From Cladorrhinum sp. PSN259 (Eukaryota; Ascomycota; Sordariomycetes; Sordariales; Podosporaceae): DNA of 64,000 nt. Positions 56,294 to 64,000 of this stretch are shown here, piece by piece. The notes under the pieces are model-generated. The model saw nothing but the letters and a program-made list of their open reading frames with translations. It ran no database searches and was not told the DNA's origin. Within the stretch, counting starts at the first letter, position 1; the number at the start of each line of letters is the position of its first letter. The translations under genes and the position numbers were made by a program. The DNA is taken from contig MU867092.1 of assembly GCA_033725935.1 (NCBI GenBank), positions 186,001-250,000 of the forward strand. The letters run 5' to 3'.

Positions 56294-57906
56294 CTTGTCG
56301 TCGTCGATTCCACGGGTTCTGCTGGAAGGAGAAGGTGGTGGGTTGCGTCGCAAACAAAAAGCAAGACTGAGGGAGAAACAGCGACTCATCCAGCAGGTGA
56401 GTGTTTATTTTAGCTCGATGCCCCTCCTGTGGTTCGATGGCTGGACGCCCCCATGGGACCCTGGCAGTTGGCTGGATTGTGGATCTCCATCACCTCATGA
56501 ATGTGGGGGAAAAAACTTTTTGGACCAACGAGACGGAGCTCTCCTCCGCCCTGCCCCGACCTCGGCCGAAAGATGGCCGGTCCCGATGTCACTCTGCTTT
56601 GTCGGCTGAATGTGAAAGTCAACCAAATGGCAGATTTGACACATGAATTGAAATGCCGGCCATAAAAAAACTCAATTCTCGCTTATGCATTTTGAGCTGA
56701 AGTTGTGCATTTGGAGATGGGCAATAAGTGAAGCACATATATATACCCTAACCCTAGCTCGATTTCATCTCGATGGGGTCGACGACAATTGTAAGAATGC
56801 CTATGGTACACAGCTGAAGAACAGAGGCGAGCTCGGTCAGTTGATGGCACTGGGGTGTGAGGTTTCAAGTAATGCGTGTCATTGACACCGAAAACACCTT
56901 TCATATGTACAAGAAGTCAAGGGACATGTTACAGCTAGAGACCAGTCACATCACATAGCATGCCGTCTGCTGATTCTGTGTCTGTGAGTCTGACGTAAGT
57001 TGGTTAACTTGAGTTCGCCAATTCGAGGATTTCTAAACGGCAGGGCTTGACAACTGACAAAGATTCTCTATCCGGTGGCTTTTCAAAATGAGAAGGTTCA
57101 AGTTTGAGGTGATTGGTTGCGGTTGTTGATTTTCATAGAGAGTTTACAAACTTTGGCAAATCTAGAAGTGGCGACATGGCTCTGAATTTGATACAACATT
57201 TTCTTATTATGTTTGCCTTTTAACTGGGCGTACTTGAACTTTCATCTTATCGCCACAGAAGGGAGACTATCCGATGATGCTTGGTACCTATATCATGTGT
57301 GACCAGTTCTTGGTTACAAAATAGAAGTAATTTCACTAACCGGGTGACACACTCACTTCTGGGGTTATCCGGCTCTCACAGCCTAGTTTACTAACCGTTG
57401 GAGATCATCAGATCTGCAACGATCGGATTGTACAGGTCGACCACGATGTCATATGCCCAAATATATCTCGAATGTCTCCAGGTGGGAAAGGACCATAGAC
57501 AGGTAAACACACAGATTTTCAAGGCTACTCCATGGTCCTTTTCCATACCAGGCAAGCCTTTTAATCCCCAGATAGCCAGGCCTAATGTATCTCAAACACC
57601 CGGATGGAACTAAACCAGGAGTAACCATAGACGCGGTTACCCGTTCAAAACGATATCGGATGTAGCCCCTGTGGCCCCATCCACCCAGCCAGGCCGCTCA
57701 GCACATTTATCGAGGACTTGGGAGTGACCCGAGCCATCTTTTAAGCTCTGCCTGGCCAAGAGAGATAACACTGAGACAGTTGTCTATAAGAATCCTCGAT
57801 CCTGACATTCCAGTTTTCCGTTACAGATTGTGTGATCACGGCTTAGACTCATGTTCGAACTAGATCGACACAATCACCAAGACAAACCGTGCCATCAATA
57901 GACAAA
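56294..57906. other. Intergenic, divergent promoters
   Basis: 1.6 kb between the aspartate aminotransferase and CFEM genes. A TATAAG box at 57785 precedes the CFEM gene. No gene seen. Confidence 0.45.
57785..57790 (+). promoter_or_regulatory. TATA-like box of the CFEM gene
   Basis: TATAAG, 122 nt before the ATG at 57907. Confidence 0.45.
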
Positions 57907-58705
57907 ATGAAAACCAAACTCCTCACGTCTCTTTCCATTCTCGTAGCCCAAGCCTCGGCTGCGGGGCGTTTCCACCACCAGCGTCGTGATCCAGACATCC
58001 AGCGTAGCCACCTCCAGGGGGCGGCAGCAGGAGCCTTTCAAGTTGCGGCAGATGCGTGCCCGGCGGTCTCTGCTATGCCCGACTGTGGTGTAAGTCGCAC
58101 TTTCACTTGAATTTCCTTCCGCACATGTACAAATTTCAAAGCTAACTTGTTGAAAATAGGCGCAGTGCATCACCCAAGTCAGTCCCGCAAACGGGTGCGC
58201 CGACCCCAGCGACATAGCATGCAACTGCAAGAACGCAGCAGCTATCCAGTCGGCCGCCGAGGGTTGTGTTCTGACAGCGTGCGGACCCGTCACGGCCATC
58301 AGCGTCCAGAGCGCCGCCAGTTACATCTGTGATCAATGTGCGGCGCCGTCTGCGGTCACGATGGACATTGTTGATGCAAAGCCCACCGATCATAGGGTTG
58401 CTGCCGCTCAGCCGACCAACCACAGGGCTGCCGATGCTCAACCCACCGACCACCGGCACAGAGTCCAGATTGCGGCTACTATGCCGGCCAATCTTCAGGA
58501 CGGGCAGCACGGAGTCCCTACTGCTGAGATGCAACAGGAAGTGCCGACTGCTGAGATGGCAGAGAGTCGGCATGGAGATCCCATTGCTGAGATGCAACAA
58601 GGGGTTCCTACTGCGGAGATGGAGGCTCCTAAACAGACTAGAGCGCCCGATAGACAAGAAGTTGGAAATCCCAGCCAGTGTATCGCACCTGATTGTTTTG
58701 CTTGA
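57907..58705 (+). CDS. Secreted CFEM-domain protein with repeat tail
   Basis: Exons 57907-58089 and 58160-58705 (70-nt intron) encode about 242 residues. The signal peptide is MKTKLLTSLSILVAQASAAG. The mature part has the full eight-Cys CFEM pattern from PDCGAQC across the splice site to YICDQC; the Cys spacing and the Asp in ADPSDIACNC fit the fungal consensus, in which this Asp contributes to haem-iron binding. The C-terminal third is built of degenerate repeats: about three of the AQPTDHR type, then four of the VPTAEMQQ type. There is no GPI tail. CFEM proteins act in haem/iron uptake, surface biology or as effectors. Here free secretion and a repeat tail favour an effector-like or extracellular role (inference). 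Confidence 0.88.
58375..58630 (+). repeat. Two degenerate repeat families in the CFEM gene
   Basis: Units of about 30-36 nt encode AQPTDHR-like and then EMQQxVPTAEM-like blocks. Copies differ by several substitutions. Confidence 0.65.
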
Positions 58706-59803
58706 AGCAATAATCAGCATGATTCAATGTGGTTATTCAGGGGTTCAAAAAAATGGAAGCCACTGCAGTGGAAACTTGTGAGGAGCCTTTAATGAAATTT
58801 TACTATTTGTTACCTAGTTTTTACTTTTTGAATTCGAATAATCGCTTTCACTAGACCAAGACTGGTTTGATATGTTTACATTGCCCAAGTTGCATTGAAG
58901 CATTCCCCCCAGTGTCCCAATACCGCATATTCTTACAGCATATCATGTCGAATTAAGGTTCTTTATCAAGCGGTAGGAATATTGGATCACTTCAAGAAGA
59001 ATGGAGGGCGAATTGTTATCGATAGGTACTTGTTCAGGGATTAACAGCCGTTCATCCTCGCGCAACTCACCTCTTTTAGTATATCAGTGGTAAGGCAGAA
59101 ATCGCACCGACCAGCGCAAATCAAGACTAAATAGGAAATTCCGGCTCCCCGCATTTTTAGACACACACGAAACCGAGACTGGACCCCTGCCGAGACCCAT
59201 TGGTAGCTGCATGGAAGCGGCACAGCAGAGCCTTATTATTTCCGGGAGATAACGCTCGGATTCAACCAGTAGGTTGGACATCAACGAGTAAAGTGCGAGC
59301 GAGAAAGAGAGGAGTCCGAGGTCTTTGGGCACACGTGCAGTAATTCTGAACTTGATATTCATCGACTTCGCATCATAAGCCCCTTCCTGAAGGCTGTGTT
59401 TGAATAACGCTCCTCACACTGCAGCCGCCACGAGCGGGTGTGGCGCCTAGTCTCCCTGAGCTTTGGCGTAACCGCTGTCTTGGGCAAAAAGGGTTGACGA
59501 CCTATCATCTTCTGACGCACTAAACTCGAAATAGTCGATGAGTTTTCAGCTCGCGACAAGGGGTAAGACAACAATTGAATATAAACACTAATCGCGTCCA
59601 GCCCCCGAGCGGGTCTGCTTTTTTTCTTTTGTCTCTACTCTTCCTCTTCATCTGCTTTAAATTCTTGAAACACTGAAGGTTCTGTTGTCGGTCATTTCTT
59701 CATAGGTGTCTGCCGTCCAAGAAAAAAAATACACCCGCAACTCACCGTGAACCTACCTCATCTCACGCTTTTGCTCAACATTATCAAGTCACAATTTTCA
59801 AAA
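58706..59803. other. Intergenic; possible eroded gene on minus strand
   Basis: 1.1 kb without a supported gene. Minus-strand frames at 59084-59362 and 59359-59574 are moderately protein-like (GLLSFSLALYSLMSNLLVES) but overlap in different frames with no splice support. TATAAA at 59580 probably belongs to the next gene. Confidence 0.35.
59580..59585 (+). promoter_or_regulatory. TATA-like box of the GPI-type protein gene
   Basis: TATAAA, 224 nt before the ATG at 59804, followed by a pyrimidine-rich stretch (59620-59660) typical of fungal core promoters. Confidence 0.4.
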
Positions 59804-60358
59804 ATGCACGCGCTCACCTTCCTCACCACCCTCGCCTCCCTGGCGGCCACCGGCGTCCTCGCCGACAACGCCCAGGACTGCCAGAACGCCCTAACCGCCG
59901 TCGCGCTCGCGGCGCCCGTCCCAACAAACACCGAGTTCTTGGACTACCTGGCGAGCGCCTACCCAACAGAGAACCTCGTGGATCTCCAGTCCCTCCTCCT
60001 CAAGCCCTCCCCCGTCAGGAGCGACCTCGACAAGCTCTGCACGGCAGTTTATGGTCCAGTCGCCACCATGACGGTCCCCGCCGACCTGACGGCCGATTAC
60101 TCTAGCTACAAGAGCGAGTTTTCGGCTTACTCGAGCAGCTGGGCCCCCACGATCAAGAGCGTCGCTCCCAAGTGCACTGATGTTACCGTCAAGGTCGGGC
60201 TCGAGCTTGCCATCGTCCAGGACACCGAGGGGTGCAAGGGCGCCATGCAGCGTGCCGTTTCTGGTTCCAGCGGTGCTTCGGCCGATTCAAAGGCGCCTGG
60301 CAAGGTGGTTGTAATGGTTGCTGCCGTTGTTGGTGCTGTGGCTGTCGCTTTCGTTTAA
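59804..60358 (+). CDS. Secreted, probably GPI-anchored protein
   Basis: A single-exon gene for 184 residues. The signal peptide is MHALTFLTTLASLAATGVLA; another ATG lies 57 nt upstream but would hide it. The mature part has four Cys (DCQNAL, KLCTAVYG, PKCTDV, GCKGAM) and a Tyr/Ser-rich segment (DYSSYKSEFSAYSSSW). The C-terminus has a Ser/Gly-rich stretch and a hydrophobic end (VVVMVAAVVGAVAVAFV), the typical GPI attachment signal. Layout and length resemble the fungal infection-structure-specific/DUF7735-like cell-surface proteins, but I am not certain of the family. Probable place: plasma membrane outer face or cell wall. Confidence 0.7.
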   Translation: MHALTFLTTLASLAATGVLADNAQDCQNALTAVALAAPVPTNTEFLDYLASAYPTENLVDLQSLLLKPSPVRSDLDKLCTAVYGPVATMTVPADLTADYSSYKSEFSAYSSSWAPTIKSVAPKCTDVTVKVGLELAIVQDTEGCKGAMQRAVSGSSGASADSKAPGKVVVMVAAVVGAVAVAFV

Positions 60359-61661
60359 AAAAAAAAGGGGATCGACTCCAATTGAGTGGTTATCTAAATT
60401 GAACGTGAAAGGGGCGGCGTGGGGGATTCAATGCATATACATTATTGGGACTGATTGATTGGGTAATTACTCTAGAACATTGGAGAAAAGCAGTTCTTGT
60501 AATTGAGGGAAAGAAAAGGATATATACAGGGCTTGGCAGCTATGTGGGCCGAGTATAATAATGACCGAGATCATAAAAACAACTGTTTTTCCGTTGATTG
60601 GTGATGACCTGTTGATGCCAGAGGGATGACGTACATAGCTAAAAGCCGAAACACCACCATGGCTGGTAAGTATTTATCGCCGTTAAGGCCGACAAAAAAC
60701 ACGATCCATGACATCGCGCGCGCCCCCTTTTTTGCTCGTGGGCATCCGCTTTTTTGTAGGATTTATAAGCTTAAAATTTATCGCCGAACAAAAACCCAAT
60801 TCCAGAGTTGTCGGATGAAACGCTACTCCAGCGTTGTCTGAGCAGGGTCTGGGCATGTACATACATACAGTAACTTGCAAGCTAGTGGCAACCCCCCCAC
60901 GAATCCCGAAGAGGCAAAAAAAGAAGAAGAATTGACTCAGTTCCTTTTGCGAGAACGTTTTATCGATCGCGACATCACGGATTGCAGCGTGCATATCACT
61001 GCAATGGGGTGGTGGGAAAAACAAATTCTCCATTGTCAAGGGGGGGGGGGGCCAAGCCAAGCAAAAGTGGGAACGTTCAACGCATTTCTTATCAATTCCA
61101 TTTCTCGGAAATCCACGCGGTCGGTTTCTTCTATGATATTGATACATGATTAATTTTCAGGCAAGCCGATCCCGGCCATTTTTGGTTTGAGGACTGGACT
61201 CAGTGTCTCCATATTCCGTAACAACCAAGGTTCCCAAGGAAAGGGCAAATTCGGAATCTCGGAATTACTAAGCTATAACAGGAGAAAAAAGATAAGACAC
61301 AAAACTCCATTGAGTGGAGATTTTGTTTTTCCCCCATCCCCTTGATCTTTGTCAACAAGGATTACATGTAGGTTTTTTTTGATGTGGATGATTTTTGAAA
61401 CTTGGCAAAAACGCGTGGTAATGGATGTTTCCAAAGGTATCTATGGATACCCTACTCTTGACTCTGGTAAAGGATGGAATATGTATATAATAGCTTCCTC
61501 CGCTCTTGAGAGATTTTGATATTTCTTTTTTTTATATCTATACATATTCCCATACTCTCTCTCAATCTCACACACCTCCTTTTCATCCTCAACGCCGAGT
61601 CCTCCTTTTGTAAAATTCAAAACGACTTGAGTTCGAATAAGCTTCAGAAAAAGAAAAGAAA
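60359..61661. other. Intergenic, no gene seen
   Basis: 1.3 kb with a G10 run near 61040 and a TATATAA box at 61484. No supported gene. Confidence 0.45.
61484..61490 (+). promoter_or_regulatory. TATA box of the alcohol dehydrogenase gene
   Basis: TATATAA, 178 nt before the ATG at 61662, followed by a CT-rich tract. Confidence 0.5.
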
Positions 61662-62821
61662 ATGTCCGCAACAGATTACAAGTTTGAGGGCTGGCTCGGC
61701 TTCGACGCCTCCTCGGCGGACGGAAAAATGGTCTGGGGCGAATTCGAACCCAAGCCGTGGGAGGAGACCGACGTCGACATCAAGATCACCCACTGCGGCA
61801 TCTGCGGTAGTGACTTGCACACTCTTCGTTCTGGCTGGGTATGTTTTACTCTTCACTCCTTTTTATTCACCTACTGACTCTGAAATGATAGGGCCCCACC
61901 CTCTACCCCTGCTGCGTAGGCCACGAAATCGTCGGCACGGTAGTCCGCGTCGGCTCAGAGGTCACGAACGGCATCAAACTCGGCGACCGGGTGGGCGTCG
62001 GCGCCCAGTCTGACAGCTGCCAGAACCGCATGGGCAAGGCGTGCGAAGCCTGCTCCAGCGGAAACGAAAACTACTGCCAGAACAAGCACGTGGGCACCTA
62101 CAACGGCGTCTACCTCAACGGCGGCAAGTCCTATGGCGGTTACGCCACCTACAACCGCGCCCCCTCAAACTTTGTCGTCAAGATCCCCGACGGCATCTCC
62201 AGCGCCGACGCCGCGCCCATGCTCTGCGGCGGCGTGACCACCTATGCTCCCCTCAAGTTCCACGGAGCCGGCCCCGGCAAGACGGTCGGCATCGTCGGTC
62301 TCGGTGGGCTGGGGCACTTTGGCGTCATGTGGGCCAAGGCTCTCGGCGCCGACAGGGTGGTCGTTATCAGCAGGTCCGGCGCCAAGAGGGAGGACGCGTT
62401 CAAGATGGGCGCCGACCAGTTCATTGCCACCTCGGAGGAGAAAGACTGGGCTTCAAAATACGCTTCCACCGTTGACATCCTCCTCTGCACCGTTTCCGAC
62501 ACGAGGATGCCCGTCCCGGGTTACCTGTCGCTGCTCAAGATGGACGGCACCTTCATCCAGGTCGGCCTCCCGGACGACGGGTTCCCCACCTTCCAGCAGA
62601 AGCCGCTGATCTTCAAGAGGGTCAAGATCACGGGAAGCTTGATCGGCAGCCCCAACGACATCAGGGAGATGTTTGAGCTCGCCCAGGCCAAGAACGTCAA
62701 GCCTTGGATCAGCGAGATCCCGATGAAGGATGCGAACCAAGCTCTTTTGGATTTTGAGAAGGGCGCGCCTAGGTACCGATTCGTTCTCGCTAATGAGGAG
62801 GGCGTGCGGCCCAGTTTGTGA
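61662..62821 (+). CDS. Zinc-type NADP alcohol dehydrogenase (ADH6/CAD-like)
   Basis: Exons 61662-61838 and 61892-62821 (53-nt intron with a CTGAC branch site) encode about 368 residues. The catalytic zinc site is HCGICGSDLH with the later VGHEIVG; the structural-zinc lobe is CEACSSGNENYC plus the Cys in SDSCQNR. The Rossmann motif is VGIVGLGGLGHFGVMWAKALGA, followed by VVISRSGAKREDAFKMGAD. The SRS in place of an acidic residue after the second strand favours NADP. This is the cinnamyl-alcohol-dehydrogenase type of the medium-chain family (yeast ADH6/7), reducing a wide range of aldehydes. The residues before the GHE motif, TLYPCCVGHE, have CC where FP is more usual in the family. Confidence 0.92.
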
Positions 62822-62944
62822 GAGGGCAGAGAGATTTTTCGATGATGGGATTTAATGTGTATGGGAAATAATCTATAGAATACTAGTTATATAGAATTTG
62901 GGGGCAAGAGGCAACTTTTCTATTTGAATGATTTCATGGCATAA

Positions 62945-62962
62945 TAGTAGTAGTAGTAGTAG
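62945..62962 (+). repeat. (TAG)6 microsatellite
   Basis: Six TAG units in the 3' flank of the alcohol dehydrogenase gene. Confidence 0.85.
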
Positions 62963-63094
62963 ATAGAGCATTAGACGATAGAATTTAAATTGTTTTTTAT
63001 AATTTTTAATATTTTATATCATTTATAACAGGCTTGCTCTTGGAACCACAGGTATCGGGATGTTGAGAATACTCAAATCTATTCGTAATATTAG

Positions 63095-63568
63095 CTATGC
63101 ATCTAGTTTCGAAGTCTGAAAGTGGGTGCCAAGTTCGTCCTTGATCAAGTCCCACTCGTTGAACAAGTCCTTGATGCTGTCTGAGCGCGCCCTGCAGCTC
63201 GTTGATCCTCTGCAAGATGCCCATGATGTAGTCATTGTACTTTTCAATCAGGCCGTCCACGTGTTGCTTGATGGCGTCGCGCAGCTTCGGGGTTTGGATG
63301 TACTTTTCTGTCCTGTCGGCCGCTCTCAAGACACCCGAAACCAGCGTCCTCTCGTCAAGCTGAATGCAACACAGTGAGAGTTAGGGGGCTGAGAAAAATG
63401 ACATTCTTTTTATGGTGGCTGTTCCTTACCCTGTTCAAGAAGTCTTCGGTTGGCAGATTTTTCTCTGACGACTGCGACTGTTCCTGGCACTGCTCCCGAA
63501 TTTGTTGGGATGTGCCACGGTACGAGGCTAATGGGGAATTGATGGTGAATTGGGAGGGTAGACGCCAT
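63095..63568 (-). pseudogene. Small coiled-coil protein gene with a frame problem
   Basis: Well-spliced, protein-like exons: up to 63430, then 63359 onward (70-nt intron, GTAAGG donor, phase 0), with an optional 49-nt intron 63240-63192 before a last exon ending in TAG at 63095. The middle (TEDFLNR, then LDERTLVSGVLRAADRTEKY) is convincing and helical; the end (SDSIKDLFNEWDLIKDELG) also looks real. The only ATG (63568) is in the frame one base off, and would stop right after the first intron. The third exon likewise lies one base off unless the 49-nt intron is used. Either small indels broke the gene, the assembly has errors, or the real start lies elsewhere. No family recognised. Confidence 0.45.
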
Positions 63569-63844
63569 CTTGGTGGCGAGTTTTGGGGAGGTTACTGGTC
63601 AAGAATTGCTCGGTGGGATTGTGCTTGGGGGTGCTGCTGATGAAATTGGGGGGTGCTCGTGCAAGCATCGCGATTCGAGTAGCTTTATAGTTCGACCCTG
63701 CTCCTCACCAACGTCGATTGAGATCTTGTTCTCATGTTCGATATTCTGATTTCTTTCAGGCATCTACCGCATCCTTAGTTCCATCTGTCACAAACCAAAC
63801 GGCTATCACAACCCGGCTGTCAAAACCTGGCTCGGCTGCATATC

Positions 63845-63885
63845 TTACACAAGTCACAAGGCATTATCAAAGGTGACTTGTGTAA
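63845..63885. repeat. Perfect 13-bp inverted repeat with 15-nt loop
   Basis: The arms TTACACAAGTCAC (63845-63857) and GTGACTTGTGTAA (63873-63885) match without mismatch. It could be a transcription-factor palindrome, the end of a small element or a hairpin. It stands upstream of the gene at 63095-63568. Confidence 0.75.
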
Positions 63886-64000
63886 ATCATGGCACAAATC
63901 CCCGGTGGTGGCTGAATATCCCATGGTTGGGCACAGCCCAGACTTTAGTATTCTTTACATTGGTAGACTTTCAGCACACAGCCACTTTTTCCCTGAGTCA

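Noticed and set aside
59041..59574. Possible minus-strand gene (two overlapping frames)
   Set aside because: Partly protein-like, but the frames overlap out of phase, no splice pair joins them and no family motif is present; kept as a note in the intergenic entry.

Overview
The window looks like a chromosome segment of a filamentous ascomycete (Pezizomycotina, probably Sordariomycetes and probably plant-associated). The signs are genes with many 50-90 nt GT-AG introns carrying CTGAC/CTAAC-like branch points, and intron-containing tRNA genes. The gene content agrees: a bifunctional tryptophan synthase, PRM1, a PNP-NACHT-ankyrin NLR, a fungal rhodopsin-domain membrane protein, a CFEM protein and an Ecp2/Hce2 effector-like protein. 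No single species can be fixed from sequence alone. All exon models were built by hand from splice signals and frame continuity.

Layout. 1-13 kb is accessory and gene-poor. It holds a broken small secreted-protein gene (122-754), an NLR-type immune receptor spliced over one 56-nt intron (2467-6344, minus), an Ecp2-like secreted protein, an NmrA-type reductase, a 60-bp tandem repeat and one short hypothetical gene. 13-17 kb carries a four-exon gene for a 1151-residue P-loop ATPase of unknown role with a long acidic tail. 18-25 kb has a Pth11/rhodopsin-domain membrane protein and a long charged coiled-coil gene with one in-frame TAG. 26-38 kb holds a small Cys-rich protein, a PaxU/TMEM53-like hydrolase, a three-KH-domain RNA-binding protein, a secreted aspartic protease and 6-phosphofructo-2-kinase/fructose-2,6-bisphosphatase. 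41-44 kb has a hypothetical gene, a Gfa-family enzyme and two minus-strand tRNA genes (Gln-TTG, Glu-CTC), both with introns. 46-56 kb is the conserved core: PRM1, tryptophan synthase, mitochondrial ribosomal protein bL28m, a coiled-coil protein and mitochondrial aspartate aminotransferase. 57.9-64 kb holds a CFEM protein with degenerate repeats, a probable GPI-anchored protein, a zinc alcohol dehydrogenase and a small gene with a frame problem.

Functional themes. Housekeeping genes cover amino-acid metabolism (Trp, Asp/Glu), glycolytic control, mitochondrial translation, RNA binding and cell fusion. They are interleaved with genes typical of surface, host-interaction or self/non-self biology: NLR, Ecp2-like, CFEM, GPI protein, rhodopsin-like receptor and aspartic protease. 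The genes are not arranged as an operon or an obvious biosynthetic cluster. The best candidates for new biology are the NLR with a nucleoside-phosphorylase-type N-terminus, the large P-loop ATPase at 13-17 kb, the all-TGA interrupted secreted-protein gene at the left edge, and the 3-nt and 10-nt micro-exons of the aspartate aminotransferase gene.
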